This document shows, one piece after another, positions 21,220 to 32,329 of a DNA stretch of 64,000 nt. How positions within the stretch are numbered: the stretch's first letter is position 1; every line of letters begins with the position of its first letter. A program made the position numbers and the translations under genes. The stretch comes from Aphrophora alni. Lineage: Eukaryota; Arthropoda; Insecta; Hemiptera; Aphrophoridae. The notes beneath the pieces are model-generated. The model was given only the letters and a program-made list of their open reading frames with translations, was not told the DNA's origin and made no database searches. The DNA is taken from positions 33,540,216 through 33,604,215 of the forward strand of contig OY740768.1 in the NCBI GenBank assembly GCA_963513935.1, written 5' to 3'.

Positions 21220-23095
21220 GTAGTTTCTCTTATTCTTTTATTTAAAATAAACAACACAAGACATAATGGAAGTCACTTAATACACCATCCTCCTAATCAA
21301 TACGTGGAAGTGTTAAGTCGTAAATTTAAACATTTTTGGCTTCCCCGCCCGTCTATTGACTTCCAGAAAATGTTAAACTCTATAAATAAATTAAAGCTAC
21401 AAAACAATCATTCATTTTATTTATCCAATCATTGCGCGTCTTTCAGTGAATTGCATAGTACTGGAGCTGCATAGACAAGTCCTATGTTAATTTTAACATT
21501 GTTCACTTAATGAAACCGTCATTTCATTGATCATCAATTGTATGCAAGTCTGTCTCCCGATAAATAAATATTTCTCGCTTAATATAAGATAACGCAAGAT
21601 TAATTTAGATCAATTCCTGCTATCAAATTGGATTTGAAAAAATATAATAACTGTTTTCTGTAGATTTATTACGTTAACATGTCATATATATTAAGTTCAT
21701 AGGTAAGCAGAAATTTAACAAGTATGAATTACCACTGGATATCGTTATGGTACTTCAGAGGTGTGAAACTTATTGACAGGTCGGCTTCCATACAATTAGG
21801 GAAAAGTGTAATGACTGATTGTTAAGTTGCATGAAGTTGACATTTCTTAAATTGTATTTTTTTTATAGTTAATAGGAAATACAAATTCAACAATAATTAA
21901 TTTAATGTAGGATTTCTCCATGGGGATTGAGCAAACGCAGCACCCTGTATAAATAGACTCTTAGGTCGTGTCCACACAGAAGATTACAAGCCCACTGTTA
22001 AGATCGGAAGCTGTTAATTTACCAGTGTGGTTATTCAACATCTTTAGATGAGAACTAGCCAGCCAAGTATCCTGTTCTATGAACACGAATGTGGCTCCTA
22101 CGTTTGATTTAGACAGAGAATATTGTTGTCTTTCACCCTGAATATTTCAAACCGTTCAGATATTTGATTTAAAAACTAGAACATCTAACAACACTATACC
22201 AATGGAGATATAATTTCAGCAGATTTTAGCAATAAAAGAACAAACGCTAAAGCATGGGTATGGAAATCAACAGCAACAGTTTACATACTGTAGCAAAAAC
22301 CTCCTCCAATCTAATAAATCAACTAATAATTATATGATTGTAATATATTGGATTTTGTTACGTGTGTATGAAATCCTACGAAACCTGATTACTTGAACAT
22401 TGCAACTCAATGTAGTGTCTCTCAAACGCTCAGATAATAGTTATCTTATGAAATCGCCTTTTAAAGGCGTTGTCTTAAGTTTTTGACATCAAACACTGAC
22501 ATCATGTAAAGGTATCAAATATGAACGAGAATATGTGAACGGCTCCAAAACATCCCATGTGAAAATAGTAATTGTCTGTGTATACAGCAGACATACGAGC
22601 CGTGTACAAGCTCATAAAGCCGTATAACCGTTTCGCTAACTATAGTCTTGTATGTTGAATTAACGAGTTATTACGATAACAGCATCAGCCGTCAATAGAT
22701 GAATCTACCGTTTAAACTAGCTCTTATAATAAATACATTTTTTTATCTCATTTATGACTCCTACCAGTTTCTATGGGTAAGCGATATTCCTGTCACCAAT
22801 ATTATCGTCTATTTAGAACAATGAACTAAACTCTCACACTTAGAATTTGTCGTAAATTACCAATTTTTGTAACATGCTCACAAAAATTATATTAAAAAAT
22901 ATGCCCCCCCCCCCTGTAGTTAATATTCGACGCTGAAATCCGCATATTTTAATTGTTTCGATTTAACAATTTACAATTCACAATAAAATCTAAATACTTT
23001 ATGTGGATGTTAATATGCGTTATTCATTGTTTTGCTTTAGAACTACTTTACTAAATGAACATACCTTATTTCAAGTCGATAGTAGTTCTTTATAT
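21220..23095. other. Gene-free stretch
   Basis: Mostly A+T-rich. A perfect small hairpin CGCCTTTTAAAGGCG lies at 22446-22460 and a C-run at 22905-22914. A GCACCCTGTATAAA phrase near 21940 resembles the end of some insect DNA transposons. Confidence 0.5.
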
Positions 23096-23103
23096 TATAG
23101 TAA

Positions 23104-23144
23104 TGGCTACATGTTTCGCTTCCATAGACAGCATCATCAGGCCA
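23104..23144 (-). ncRNA. Hammerhead-ribozyme-like motif (Penelope-like 3' end)
   Basis: On the minus strand the order is TGGC (stem I), CTGATGA (core), a short stem-loop closed by GCT/AGC, GAAACATGTA (GAAA plus a minimal stem III), then GCCA, which pairs with TGGC. Cleavage would follow GTA. A single unpaired base lies between the core and stem II, as in the other copies in this window. This layout matches the short-stem-III hammerheads known in Penelope-like elements. No endonuclease stub is seen next to it. Confidence 0.6.
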
Positions 23145-23149
23145 GCTAA

Positions 23150-24050
23150 TAACATTAACACTTTGTTCACATACAAATCGCAAACACGTATAAAAATCCC
23201 GGTCTGGCACAAATAATCGTGCAGAAACGGCACTCGTTAAAAGTTAATTTTTTCCCAGTATTTTGGCCACATGTTCACTAACTGAGTTAGATTGGGATAA
23301 ACCATTGACTTGAAATAAGGTGTGTTAAATAAATTATTTATCTCTATAGTAGTAACTTTACAATAATTGTGGCGCAACTGAAACCACATTCGTAAACTAA
23401 ATTCTACGAAAGCTAAGCTCACAAATAACATAAAATCATTTATTATACATCATCGTGTGTTAACCTCATAAACGCGTTCATTCATATTTCATGTTACAAT
23501 ATTTTTTCCCTCATTATATTCAAAATATTCGCATTTCTAATGACAAGCCTACACAATCTACATTGAAGAGATTCGTGTAAAAGTTCCCAATGAAGTATTA
23601 TTGAACCCCTTTCTTGTTCACAGGAAAAGAGGGTTGACGAGATCACATTCCCTGTCTGGTTTATCCTTATAACGTAGATTCAAAATGGATCCATTGAAAT
23701 TTTACCACTTATAGGTTCATCCCTCTTTACTGTGTTTCATACAGCGTATCTAATCTCTTTATTGGAAGTTGGATTCTTGATACGCATTAAAATTTTCGTA
23801 TCACGATAAATGACACATTGTGTACTAATATTTTTAACTTGATTACTTTGGGTCACATGTTTATGAACCACTGATATAATTATTAAATATCCGTAAGAAA
23901 AATGAACTATTGCATCCGCATTTAAAGTAAAATTGGCACAGAGGGTGAAATTCTGACACATAAAACACGTTTTAATGATTTTGAAAAGTTTTATATAAAT
24001 ATTTTAAACTAATTGTGTAGCACCAAGTAAAAAATAGTCTAACTATAAAT
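23150..24050. other. Gene-free stretch
   Basis: A+T-rich sequence. The short minus frames (23237-23431, 23737-23961) have no protein signature. Confidence 0.5.
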
Positions 24051-24051
24051 A

Positions 24052-24415
24052 TTACCTTGATTCCGTCATATGACTTCGTTGTTTGCATAGTTTATGACGC
24101 GTTTCGAAACATATGTTTCATCATCAGGTACGTAAAAAGTTATAATAGTTCACATCACATAACATATAAATACAATATACAATACACAACATATTCAACA
24201 TTATGGTACACCTGATCTAGTGGTCGGCTACTATGAGTCGGTAGTCCTTCGACCACTGGACAACTTGTACCATAATGTTGAATATCTTGTGCAATGTACG
24301 TTGTGTGTTGTTAAATGTAAAGTTTTACATACCTGATGATGAAACGTATGTTTCGAAACGCGTCATAAACTACCCAAACAACAAAGTCACACGACGGTAA
24401 CAATGTAATATCCTA
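24052..24415. mobile_element. Large fold-back element with a hammerhead-like core in each arm
   Basis: The arms (about 24052-24210 and 24255-24415) are inverted copies. Both contain, reading outward, CTGATGATGAAACRTATG followed by TTTCGAAACGCGTCATAA. The centre has a further inverted pair (AGTGGTCG...CGACCACT). In each arm, CTGATGA, a GAAAC/GTTTC stem and GAAACGCGTC sit in hammerhead order at 24096-24127 (minus) and 24333-24364 (plus). Stem I is weak. It encodes no protein. Confidence 0.75.
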
Positions 24416-24419
24416 TAGT

Positions 24420-24985
24420 TATTTTACATAAATATGTATACATGCTTTTTTAAATAACGATAGAGATAAACTCTTTAACAGATTAAAAAATATTATTTCA
24501 AACATGTATTAAAATTGCTCCATTTCGAGTAAATACAAATCATTAAAAAATTAAAAAATAATCCGATCATATGAATTACAATGTACTTTCCATATCTATT
24601 AAGTAGTTTTATTAATCCAGTTGTTTTAAAAAAAAGAGTGACAAACATTTCGAAAAAAATCTTATATCAATATGTATATTTTCATTCTAGCTGTCGCAAT
24701 TGCTATCTCATTTTGTTCAAATTTGATACATACGTTGTTTTAATAATATCTTGTTGAACTCCATTAAGGAGCAAAATCTTTCAAGTAATTACAAAAAGAC
24801 GGTCTAGATTTCAAAAATCTTTCTTGTTTTGTAATAATTCATTTAAAAATATGTTTTAAAATCTCAGAACCACGGGTAGTGACTCAGCTATGTGAAAATT
24901 ACGAAATAATGGACATTATAATTCTCCACCTTTAACACCATGATCTAAACCAGAATAATGAGTATATACAATACACGAAACAGAT
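24420..24985. other. Gene-free A+T-rich stretch
   Basis: No coding frame or repeat is recognised. Confidence 0.5.
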
Positions 24986-25130
24986 AATCATTAATTAATG
25001 AAACACTCCAATTCCCACTACAAACAAACACCAACAAGACGACGTTTCAATGACTTGCTCAGTGCACAAACCTTGTTGATGTGGCTCTCAATAGTTGGTA
25101 TTAATAAGGGAGTGTTTCACTAACGATTGA
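24985..25130. mobile_element. Small inverted-repeat element, GAAACGTCG type
   Basis: AATGAAACACTCC (24997-25009) pairs with an inverted near-copy at 25110-25122. Between them the minus strand holds GCACTGAGCAAGTCATTG followed by AAACGTCGTCTTG, related to 45511-45539 and 62750-62777. CTGAGCA and GAAACGTC are hammerhead-like, but the stems are poor. Confidence 0.55.
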
Positions 25131-25243
25131 TTTAAAATTTCTACAAGTTTTATTCAATATATTTAAATTATAAACTAATATTTATTATTAATATGGTTTA
25201 ATCAGAAATTAACCATCGTTTGGGTATCTAAAAACTAATACCC

Positions 25244-25290
25244 GAAGTTTTAAGAGTATAAATCAACGGCCGTTATCAAGTGAAACCTTG
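25244..25290 (-). repeat. Stem-loop remnant of the GATAACGAGAG family
   Basis: The reverse complement reads TTTCACTTGATAACGGCC, then GTTGATTTATACTC, matching the 9592 copy up to the loop. The GAAACGTC end is lost. Confidence 0.45.
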
Positions 25291-25294
25291 AGTA

Positions 25295-26552
25295 TAAATG
25301 TGTAAAACACCAACATAACCTCGTATCCTAGGACCACGTTAAGCACTAAAACAAAATCCACAATCTAAGGAAGGAACCTAATCCTAAAGCTAGGCCTAAG
25401 CAGTTAAAACTAGTATTCGTTCTAAAGAATGGTAAAATCGTAGTCACATTTTGTTACAGTTACAGTTTTTGTTTTCCTTTACAATTACACAACAGTTTTC
25501 TGCAATGAGGAAATTTGCTTTACTCACGTGATAGCTTTCTATGTATTTCATTAATCGAGATTATAAATATTATCAAATTAAAACAACATCCTATAGTGTT
25601 ATTTATTAATTAATTTGATTTCTTTAAATAATCCAGTAAAAGCTATGTATTATTGAATATAATTTTAGTTTGTGAATGATAGGAAATTATGAAAAATCAC
25701 ACAATATAGTGCTTCCCAGACTTGTCTCTTATCTGCTGTAGCTTGTGGCACTTGGTTTGGGAAGAAGGGTCACATTTACTATAATGAGAACAATATATTA
25801 TCATTCATTACTTTCTGTGTTTGAAATAATATGCTAGTTTGTTAATAGATATATTTATTAACGAGTATACACTCTTTATATTACAGACACTGCTCATTAT
25901 AGTATAAAACAAAACATGTAGAATTTGTGCTACCTTGATAGTGTAATCTAAAATATACTTCTTATTTTTAACTTTAGTGTGAACGATTTTATGAATGTTA
26001 ATACTCTGCGTGGGGTCATTTCAATTAGACTCTGTATGATGAGAGGAAGCTGCAAAATATTTTCTTTGCATATTTCTTGCTCATATTTCCAAACATAAAA
26101 TTAATTCATATAATATGATGTATTCTAGCCAATAGCTTTAATTTTTTTATTTTTTTACATCTTATAAAATTTTAAAAGAAAAATATAAATATTTTTGAAT
26201 ACTAGTAATTTTAGAAACAATTTTGTGGCAATGCCACTATTTTGTTTGTATGCAGCCATCTGAACATCGTATTTTCCTGTATTAACAACATCTGAATTTC
26301 AAATTCGCAGTCAAGTCAAATCCTATAGCTACAAACTTACATAGATAGACAAAATAATTAAGATTATTTTACGTCCTAATTAAAAGGTTGTCATCACCAG
26401 AATTATTTCAAGTTCAGATATGTATTTCAAGATTTACTAATACAGATATTTGTCCAAAAATAATTAAATTAACTATTCAAAACATTGCGCACACTTAATC
26501 CATAACACAAGTCAGGGTTTCTTTGCCTTGTTGCTAATAATATTTATGTCTT

Positions 26553-26555
<3 letters not shown>
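25295..26555. other. Gene-free A+T-rich stretch
   Basis: Nothing recognisable. Confidence 0.5.

Positions 26556-26556
<1 letters not shown>

Positions 26557-26613
<57 letters not shown>
26557..26613. repeat. (TA)n microsatellite
   Basis: Uninterrupted TA dinucleotides. Confidence 0.97.
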
Positions 26614-26617
<4 letters not shown>

Positions 26618-27232
26618 TAAGTACTTTCAAATTAAGAGGAACATTTGCATTTTGGTTGGGTTTTAACTTTATTTAAAATTGATTTTATTTTAATATGTGT
26701 TTGTAAATCATTTTAACAATAATATAAAATTTGTTTCAAGAGATACATATTGTTCTATTGTCTTAACTTTCAGAAACCTTTTTAATAAAGATATATATTC
26801 TATTAAATTCAGTTCTCTCTCTCTGTAACCTAAAGTGTTGTTGTACTTGGCACAAAGTTTGCCTCTATCATAAGTACAAAGAATGCGAAAAGAGAATCTA
26901 CGATGCTCATCATGCCACCACACAGAACAGTAATTTACAATGAATCTTTTACCTTTACTGCCTGCCGTTTATGGCGCTCCCTGGTGATATTAAATCTGTA
27001 GATATTCGTGTGCCATTTTCAAAAGTTTAAAATTATATTTTTTTAGCTAGAATGAATTACTTATCCTTAGATTTGATTAAGTATATCTTCAGTTAATATT
27101 GGTGTGAAATATTGTTGCTTATAAACACACGGAAAGGTATTTTAAACTATACAGAGTAAAATATATTAGATGCGCAAAAAACCAAGCAACTTTGTTCTTT
27201 TATTCTGAACGGAAATGATGAATGGGGAAGTT
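26614..27232. other. Gene-free stretch
   Basis: A short GC-richer phrase CTGCCGTTTATGGCGCTCC (about 26962) recurs in looser form on the minus strand near 54190. It is probably from a repeat. Confidence 0.45.
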
Positions 27233-27235
27233 TAA

Positions 27236-27500
27236 TCACCCTCAAGGGCCTTAGTGAGTAAGGGTGTAGCAAATCCGCGGGATCCTAGCCAGATCTACAC
27301 CTTTTTCATAAGTCTTGGGTTAAATCCCTCTCTTTAATCTTTCCTTTTAGGTCTCTCTTGACCAACTCTATTTCTCTTCCGACCCTAAAGGTATTAGAGT
27401 ATTTCGAGGGATACACGTCTATATTTTATGTTGTTTTCCTTTTCATTTATAGGCGGTGATTACCGAAATTATTTTCCGCCTTTAAAAACAACAACGAACG
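27236..27500 (+). repeat. SINE-like repeat R1, full-length copy
   Basis: This copy shows the whole family in order: CACCCTCAAGGGCCTTAGTG, CCTAGCCAGATCTACACC, TCTTGGGTTAAATCCCTCTC, GGTCTCTCTTGACCAACTC, TATTAGAGTATTTCGAGG, TTTATGTTGTTTTCC, GGCGGTGATTACCG, CGCCTTTAAAAACAACAACG. At about 265 bp, with a fixed tail and no coding frame, it behaves like a SINE or another short non-autonomous element. No clean A and B boxes are seen. Confidence 0.8.
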
Positions 27501-28385
27501 CGAAGATAAAACTCCTTTGGCAACTCAGTCCGATAAAAAGTAGTCGTTAAACCTTATTAGGTTAAACGTTGACGGTCTGAGAATGACACAATTTTGAAAA
27601 TGAATAAAACAAAATCTATTTCCAAACAGTAAAAACTTAAATTTATCAATCCGTAAGGAATAAAAGTAAATTTGAAAATGAACAACATGACTATGATAAG
27701 AGAACCTAAGAATTTCTATTGGGAAACAAATTCAAAATTTTAGAGTAATAAACAACCCTCGCATTTTAATAATTTAAAGTCCAAAAAAAATACTTTATGT
27801 GATTGCATTAAACAGTGTAAAGTATTAAGATTAAGAGCTTATGCATAATATGAACACATGTATTTGCCATGAAGTTTATCGGTAAATAATACCAGTTTCG
27901 TGAATGGAACATAGTAAGTGTATATTCTGAATTATAGTTAATCGCGAAACTTACGTTTTTGTTAAGCGGTAGTTGGTTTGACAACAGTTTTCCAACATGA
28001 TTGTATATAGAGCAACCAGCCTTGTCCTCTTCAAATCTATTCCGATTTTATTTTGTCTATGAACGCAATTGGCCAAACATCTTCAAACTTTACACGCTGT
28101 CAAGATACTTTATTGCGTTTAAATATGTTTAGTAGTAAGAAAGCCATTTATCAATTTTCTAAAACTCTACAATTCCTGCTAAATAACTTCAGAAATCCAG
28201 AAACGTTTAAGTTTTTAGCAGAGAAGAAAAGAGCATTATCCTGAAGAACTTTTTTTAAATGAATTTTATTTTTCTCATTGAAGAAAAAATAGAATATTAT
28301 GGTTACGTGAAATCTCATTCAGGACTAGTGACTTTAGTGAAAATATAGTAACAAGTAATTGGTACATATGATGTGGATTCATTTC
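27501..28385. other. Gene-free stretch, with a protein-like frame at 28053-28244
   Basis: The plus frame at 28053-28244 encodes 63 residues of ordinary composition (for example KAIYQFSKTLQFLLNNFRN) and lies about 150 bases upstream of the 28.4-kb repeat that also reads as protein. I cannot name a family. It could be a decayed exon. Confidence 0.35.
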
Positions 28386-28389
28386 CAGA

Positions 28390-28735
28390 ACAAGTTCTGG
28401 AGTTACTTGGATTTATTGAACTTTCTTAGAAAGTGCTAAAGTAAACCAACAAGACATGCATGCTCTTGAATTACATGATTTTATTAAATTTTTTCTTAGA
28501 AAGTGCTAAAATAAACCCACAAGACTTGCAAGTTCTTGAGTTACTTGGTTTTATTGAACTTTTTTTAGAAAGTGCTAAAGTAAACCAACAAGACTTACAT
28601 GTTTTTGAGTTATTTAGTTTTATTGAACTTTTTTTAGAAAGTGCTAAAGTAAACCAACAAGACTTACATGCTCTTGAGTTACGTGGTTTTATTGAACTTT
28701 CTTAGATAGTTCTAAAGTAAACCACATTTATCTTT
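28390..28735 (+). repeat. Five-copy ~69-bp repeat that reads as a peptide repeat
   Basis: AAGTGCTAAA occurs at 28431, 28501, 28570, 28639 and, altered, at 28707, giving steps of 70, 69, 69 and 68 bases. Copies 3 and 4 keep frame and encode a 23-residue unit like FIELFLESAKVNQQDLHVFE. Upstream, a matching frame reads YDVDSFPEQVLELLGFIELS before a stop. The outer copies are shifted by one-base changes, so any gene is broken. It could equally be a minisatellite. Confidence 0.7.
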
Positions 28736-28739
28736 AAAA

Positions 28740-30345
28740 AGGTGATATAAATGTCCTAATATTTGATTTCATCCAAAGAAATTGATCTCTTTGATAATAA
28801 TATGTTGGTCATATTGTCGAACAAAACACGAATTTCTTCATGTTTGATAACAATATGTACACGGTACACTATCCTAGACAGGAATGTGTATCCAACTCTT
28901 GGCCACATGCTTCCAAGTTTTCGAGCAGTATTTTCGATATCAAAGTTTGCATCGTTATACACTACCGATTTATCAAATCAATAAAATTATTATAAAAACG
29001 AGTGAATTTCACGATACTATAATTGTATACCTCACAAAATTGTAATGGGAACAAAGAAATAATTTGGTAACAAAATAAAATAGACAAATAATTGCACACA
29101 CCTAATGCTGTTAGGCTAGAAAACAGTATTATCGATGGAAACAGCACAGAAAACCTTGATTTCTACACAACTATACAGACACGTTCCTGGGTCGGTAGCA
29201 GAGATATATCAATTTGCTCATTGTAGCTACGGTAGATGTAACTATATTTTTTAATTTAAATGAAAAGCTGCAAAGAATAAGTCATCTATTGATGAATAAC
29301 AAATAAAAGAACAAATCTGTAGAATTGACCGAGTTCCCCCAGACCGTTCTTTCTCGTTACTTCGCCGTATTTCTGCTAGTACTTCTTTCATACCGCCATA
29401 GACAAATAAACCCATAGATAATAATCACTATTGGTTGTTTATAATACAGCTCTGCTTTAAGAATAGTGCGTAGAGAGGAGCAACCTTCCCCTCCACTCAT
29501 TATACTGTTTGTTCTAGGCTTCTACAGGTAATCTCTTTTGAAAAATGTAATTATCCGAGCACCTTCCCACAAGTATGTATCACTTTGCGTGGCAATTTTA
29601 CCTAATCAATCAAGAAAAACACAATTGTTTTGTTTTCTACTCCAATCGCGTATATGTATATATATTAAATTGGGTATATTTATTATAACATTATTTTTTG
29701 TGAATTCTTAACGTATCTCCATTATCAGTAAAATAATAAATATAAACGTTTCAAGTGAAATGTCCGTGTATGAAATACCTATGTCGAGCCCAACGAAATA
29801 CCAAGTAATTTCACACATCTATTAATATTAATATATCACTTGTATCTTACAGTGTAATTATTCTTAACTTTAAAGGATCTCTGTTCTCTGATGAAACGAG
29901 AGAAGAAACATTAAAATAAGACATAAATTCATCTAAATGATGGTGTATTATTCCCCACCCCTTGCCTATTCTCCGAAGCTTCCTACATACAAATGGAAGA
30001 CCTAATCAAATGTGGACTTGAAAGTTCACTGACGCGTTCATTCATGTTTTGCATGTCTTGATTGTAACGAGTTGTTTCCATGATACGTCTTGCCTTCACA
30101 TTTACTTATATCATTTAATCTCAGACATATCTCTTATACAATATTAACTTTAAAATAGTTAACCTGCATTTAAAAGTAAAACACTACTAATTAAAATTGG
30201 TTATTATTACTATTTTTCCTATATTGGGTCAAAAGATTCAAAGAGCAGCTTACTAAGCGCAGACGAAACTCATAGGTCAAAACCTTAATAGGACATTCTT
30301 AAAAGAATCAAATATTCAAAGGTATTTCTAAATCTTTGTTCATAT
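28740..30345. other. Gene-free stretch
   Basis: Overlapping short frames around 28756-29147 on both strands have no protein signature. The rest is A+T-rich. Confidence 0.5.
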
Positions 30346-30349
30346 TAGA

Positions 30350-30615
30350 CAGAGCAAGAATGAGGAAGACTGCCCGAATCGTTGGCTACTGCCTGGGCAA
30401 AACATCTACGGAAAATGGGGCTATTCAAAGAGGATGCAATTTACCGGCTATGTAAGGAGACTGAAGAGACTTCTGAATATTTTCTATTAGATGTGGGACT
30501 CTGGAGAGCAGGCATCATGTTTTGCGACCCTCACGCTCTAGGAGTTGATGGTTCGAATCTAGTAGCGCGGGTCCTAGAAGCTTATCATGACCTTTGCTAT
30601 TTGGTTTATTAAAAT
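30350..30615 (+). pseudogene. Non-LTR retrotransposon C-terminal fragment
   Basis: The frame from 30382 reads HLRKMGLFKEDAIYRLCKE, then TEETSEYFLL, and continues to its own stop at 30610-30612. It matches the conserved HLxxMGL...CRLCxEEEET(A/S)EHxL block at the C-terminus of many insect LINE polyproteins. The bases just upstream read RKTARIVGYCLGK in another phase, which is the preceding part of the same block, so a frameshift lies near 30390. The RT and endonuclease are absent. No target duplication is evident. Confidence 0.65.
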
Positions 30616-30619
30616 AGTT

Positions 30620-31530
30620 ACAAAAGTAGAGCATAAAAAGAAAAAGCGACTAAGGACGCCCAACCCACTAACTAAAAAAAATGAAAAATATAATTATTAC
30701 AAGTTAAATTATTTTCATTGTTATACGTCTAAAAACATCTACATCTTTCTACCTGTTTTATACATGCAACTCACTGAATAAAATAGCCTACTGTTGTCAA
30801 TTAAACAGTAAAAATACATCTACTTCATCAGCAACAACATGCAGGAAATAAATAAACTAAGTTAACTGTTAATGGTACGTTTTTCTACCTTTCAACTAAT
30901 TACTGATGAATACAGCAGTCAATTAATCTTACCCTAGCTTAACCACTTAGGATAGTCGTTCCGAACATGCACATAAGCACTAGACGCGATCAGGGAGAGA
31001 GTGCATGCACTTTTATACATACAATAATAATATTAATTAAAAGACCGTTTGTGTGTTTCTAATAGAAAATGTCTGATGTTGCGAAACTCGTTACCAGCTG
31101 ATAGTTGATGCGATAGATCACGAAATCGTTTATTTGGTTTTCTCTATGATGTAATAAAAATGTGCGTTTTTAGCAAATTTCCTAATGTGTATAAAATAAA
31201 AAAATATGGATAACACTGTATGCGGTATTTCAAGTTGTATACAATATGCTAGTGTGAAGTATGGTAGGTAATGTAAATATATTTTTAAGGTTTTCCTCAC
31301 AAAATATTTAAAATAACTGTCATTTTGAAATATCTCAACGAGTTTTCTTAACCAACGAACTTGTTATTGTGACAAAGTATATTTGTATCAAGTTTGATGA
31401 AAATCGGACAAAAATTCCTACCTCCAACTTTAGAGCGGATTTTGTTTAAAATGAGGATGGATATTCAACATCTTAGTGGCTTGGTGGACTCATTTTTAAT
31501 AAAACCCGACTCATACACTATAATTTATCT
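30620..31530. other. Gene-free stretch
   Basis: A+T-rich. No frame or repeat is recognised beyond possible 3' UTR of the LINE fragment at its left edge. Confidence 0.45.
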
Positions 31531-31779
31531 GTGACGGTGCGTCACTGCGATCGCCACCTACTTCAGCAGAATCCATTTTTGCCGAACTCAGGCCGTCCTT
31601 ACCATTTAACAGCTGACTTAATAGCAGATTTAAGCTGACCACGCTAGTCAAACTGTAACGTTCCGTCACTAAGCTCAACACTTACTTGAGCAAGGTACAT
31701 TTTTGTCCAACTCAGACTGTCCTTAACAGGCAGTAGCTGATTTCATAGCTAGGTTGAGCAGATCACGCTGGTCCAGGCA
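31531..31779. repeat. Two diverged 124-bp tandem units, GC-richer
   Basis: Unit A (31531-31654) and unit B (31655-31779) align throughout: GTGACGGTGCGTCACT / GTAACGTTCCGTCACT, CATTTTTGCCGAACTCAG / CATTTTTGTCCAACTCAG, ACCACGCTAGTC / ATCACGCTGGTC. The section is much richer in G+C than its flanks. No continuous frame is shared. Confidence 0.75.
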
Positions 31780-32285
31780 ACCAGTTATGATCTGAAATAT
31801 CCGTTGTTTTAGTTTTTGGTTTCAATATCCAATTTCTAAATTAACCATGGCTGATTAAATAGTAGGGGTCACGGCGTTCGGAGTTTTTCCGGAGGCCCAA
31901 TCTCCAAATCGGACGGGATAATTTATTATTTAAAACTAGAAGAGTTTGAAAATTACAAGTTTCGCTCAAGGTCAGGTCTATTCTTAATTGGTTTGGTGTT
32001 GTGTAAGTGTTTAATTAGTAATTAGCGTTACATATGTAATGTAATGTTAATTAAATTAATCTTTTAAAAGCTGGCTATCCACTGGCGAGTGGGCAGACCT
32101 GGGTAACGATTTTGGTGTCGAAATGTGCATGGGACAAAAACAGGCTTGTTTCCAAAATGTTGACTATAGGTTAGGGCTTAATATACAGTTGCTGTCTCAA
32201 ATGGTTAACAATGTTTACAATCTAACAGTTTTAGTTTTAATATCCGTTCGTGTAATGTACTTTGTGTTGTGTTCAATTGTGGTCA
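31780..32285. other. Gene-free stretch
   Basis: GC-richer patches at 31868-31920 (GGCGTTCGGAG, CCGGAGGCCC) and 32068-32105 stand out but are unassigned. Confidence 0.45.
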
Positions 32286-32324
32286 GCCTGATGAGGTCAA
32301 CGGATTTAACGAAACAACTGTCGC
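32286..32324 (+). ncRNA. Hammerhead-ribozyme-like motif, partly degraded
   Basis: CTGATGA (32288-32294), then 16 bases, then GAAACAACTGTC (32311-32322). The core and GAAA are perfect. Stem III would be ACA/UGU with a two-base loop, and cleavage would follow GTC. Stem II (from GGTCAACGG to TTTAAC) and stem I are weak, so activity is doubtful. Confidence 0.5.
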
Positions 32325-32329
32325 AACAA

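Noticed and set aside
30551..30561. GGTTCGAATCT, a possible tRNA or SINE B box
   Set aside because: No A box at the right distance and no cloverleaf; the bases lie within the LINE-derived frame.
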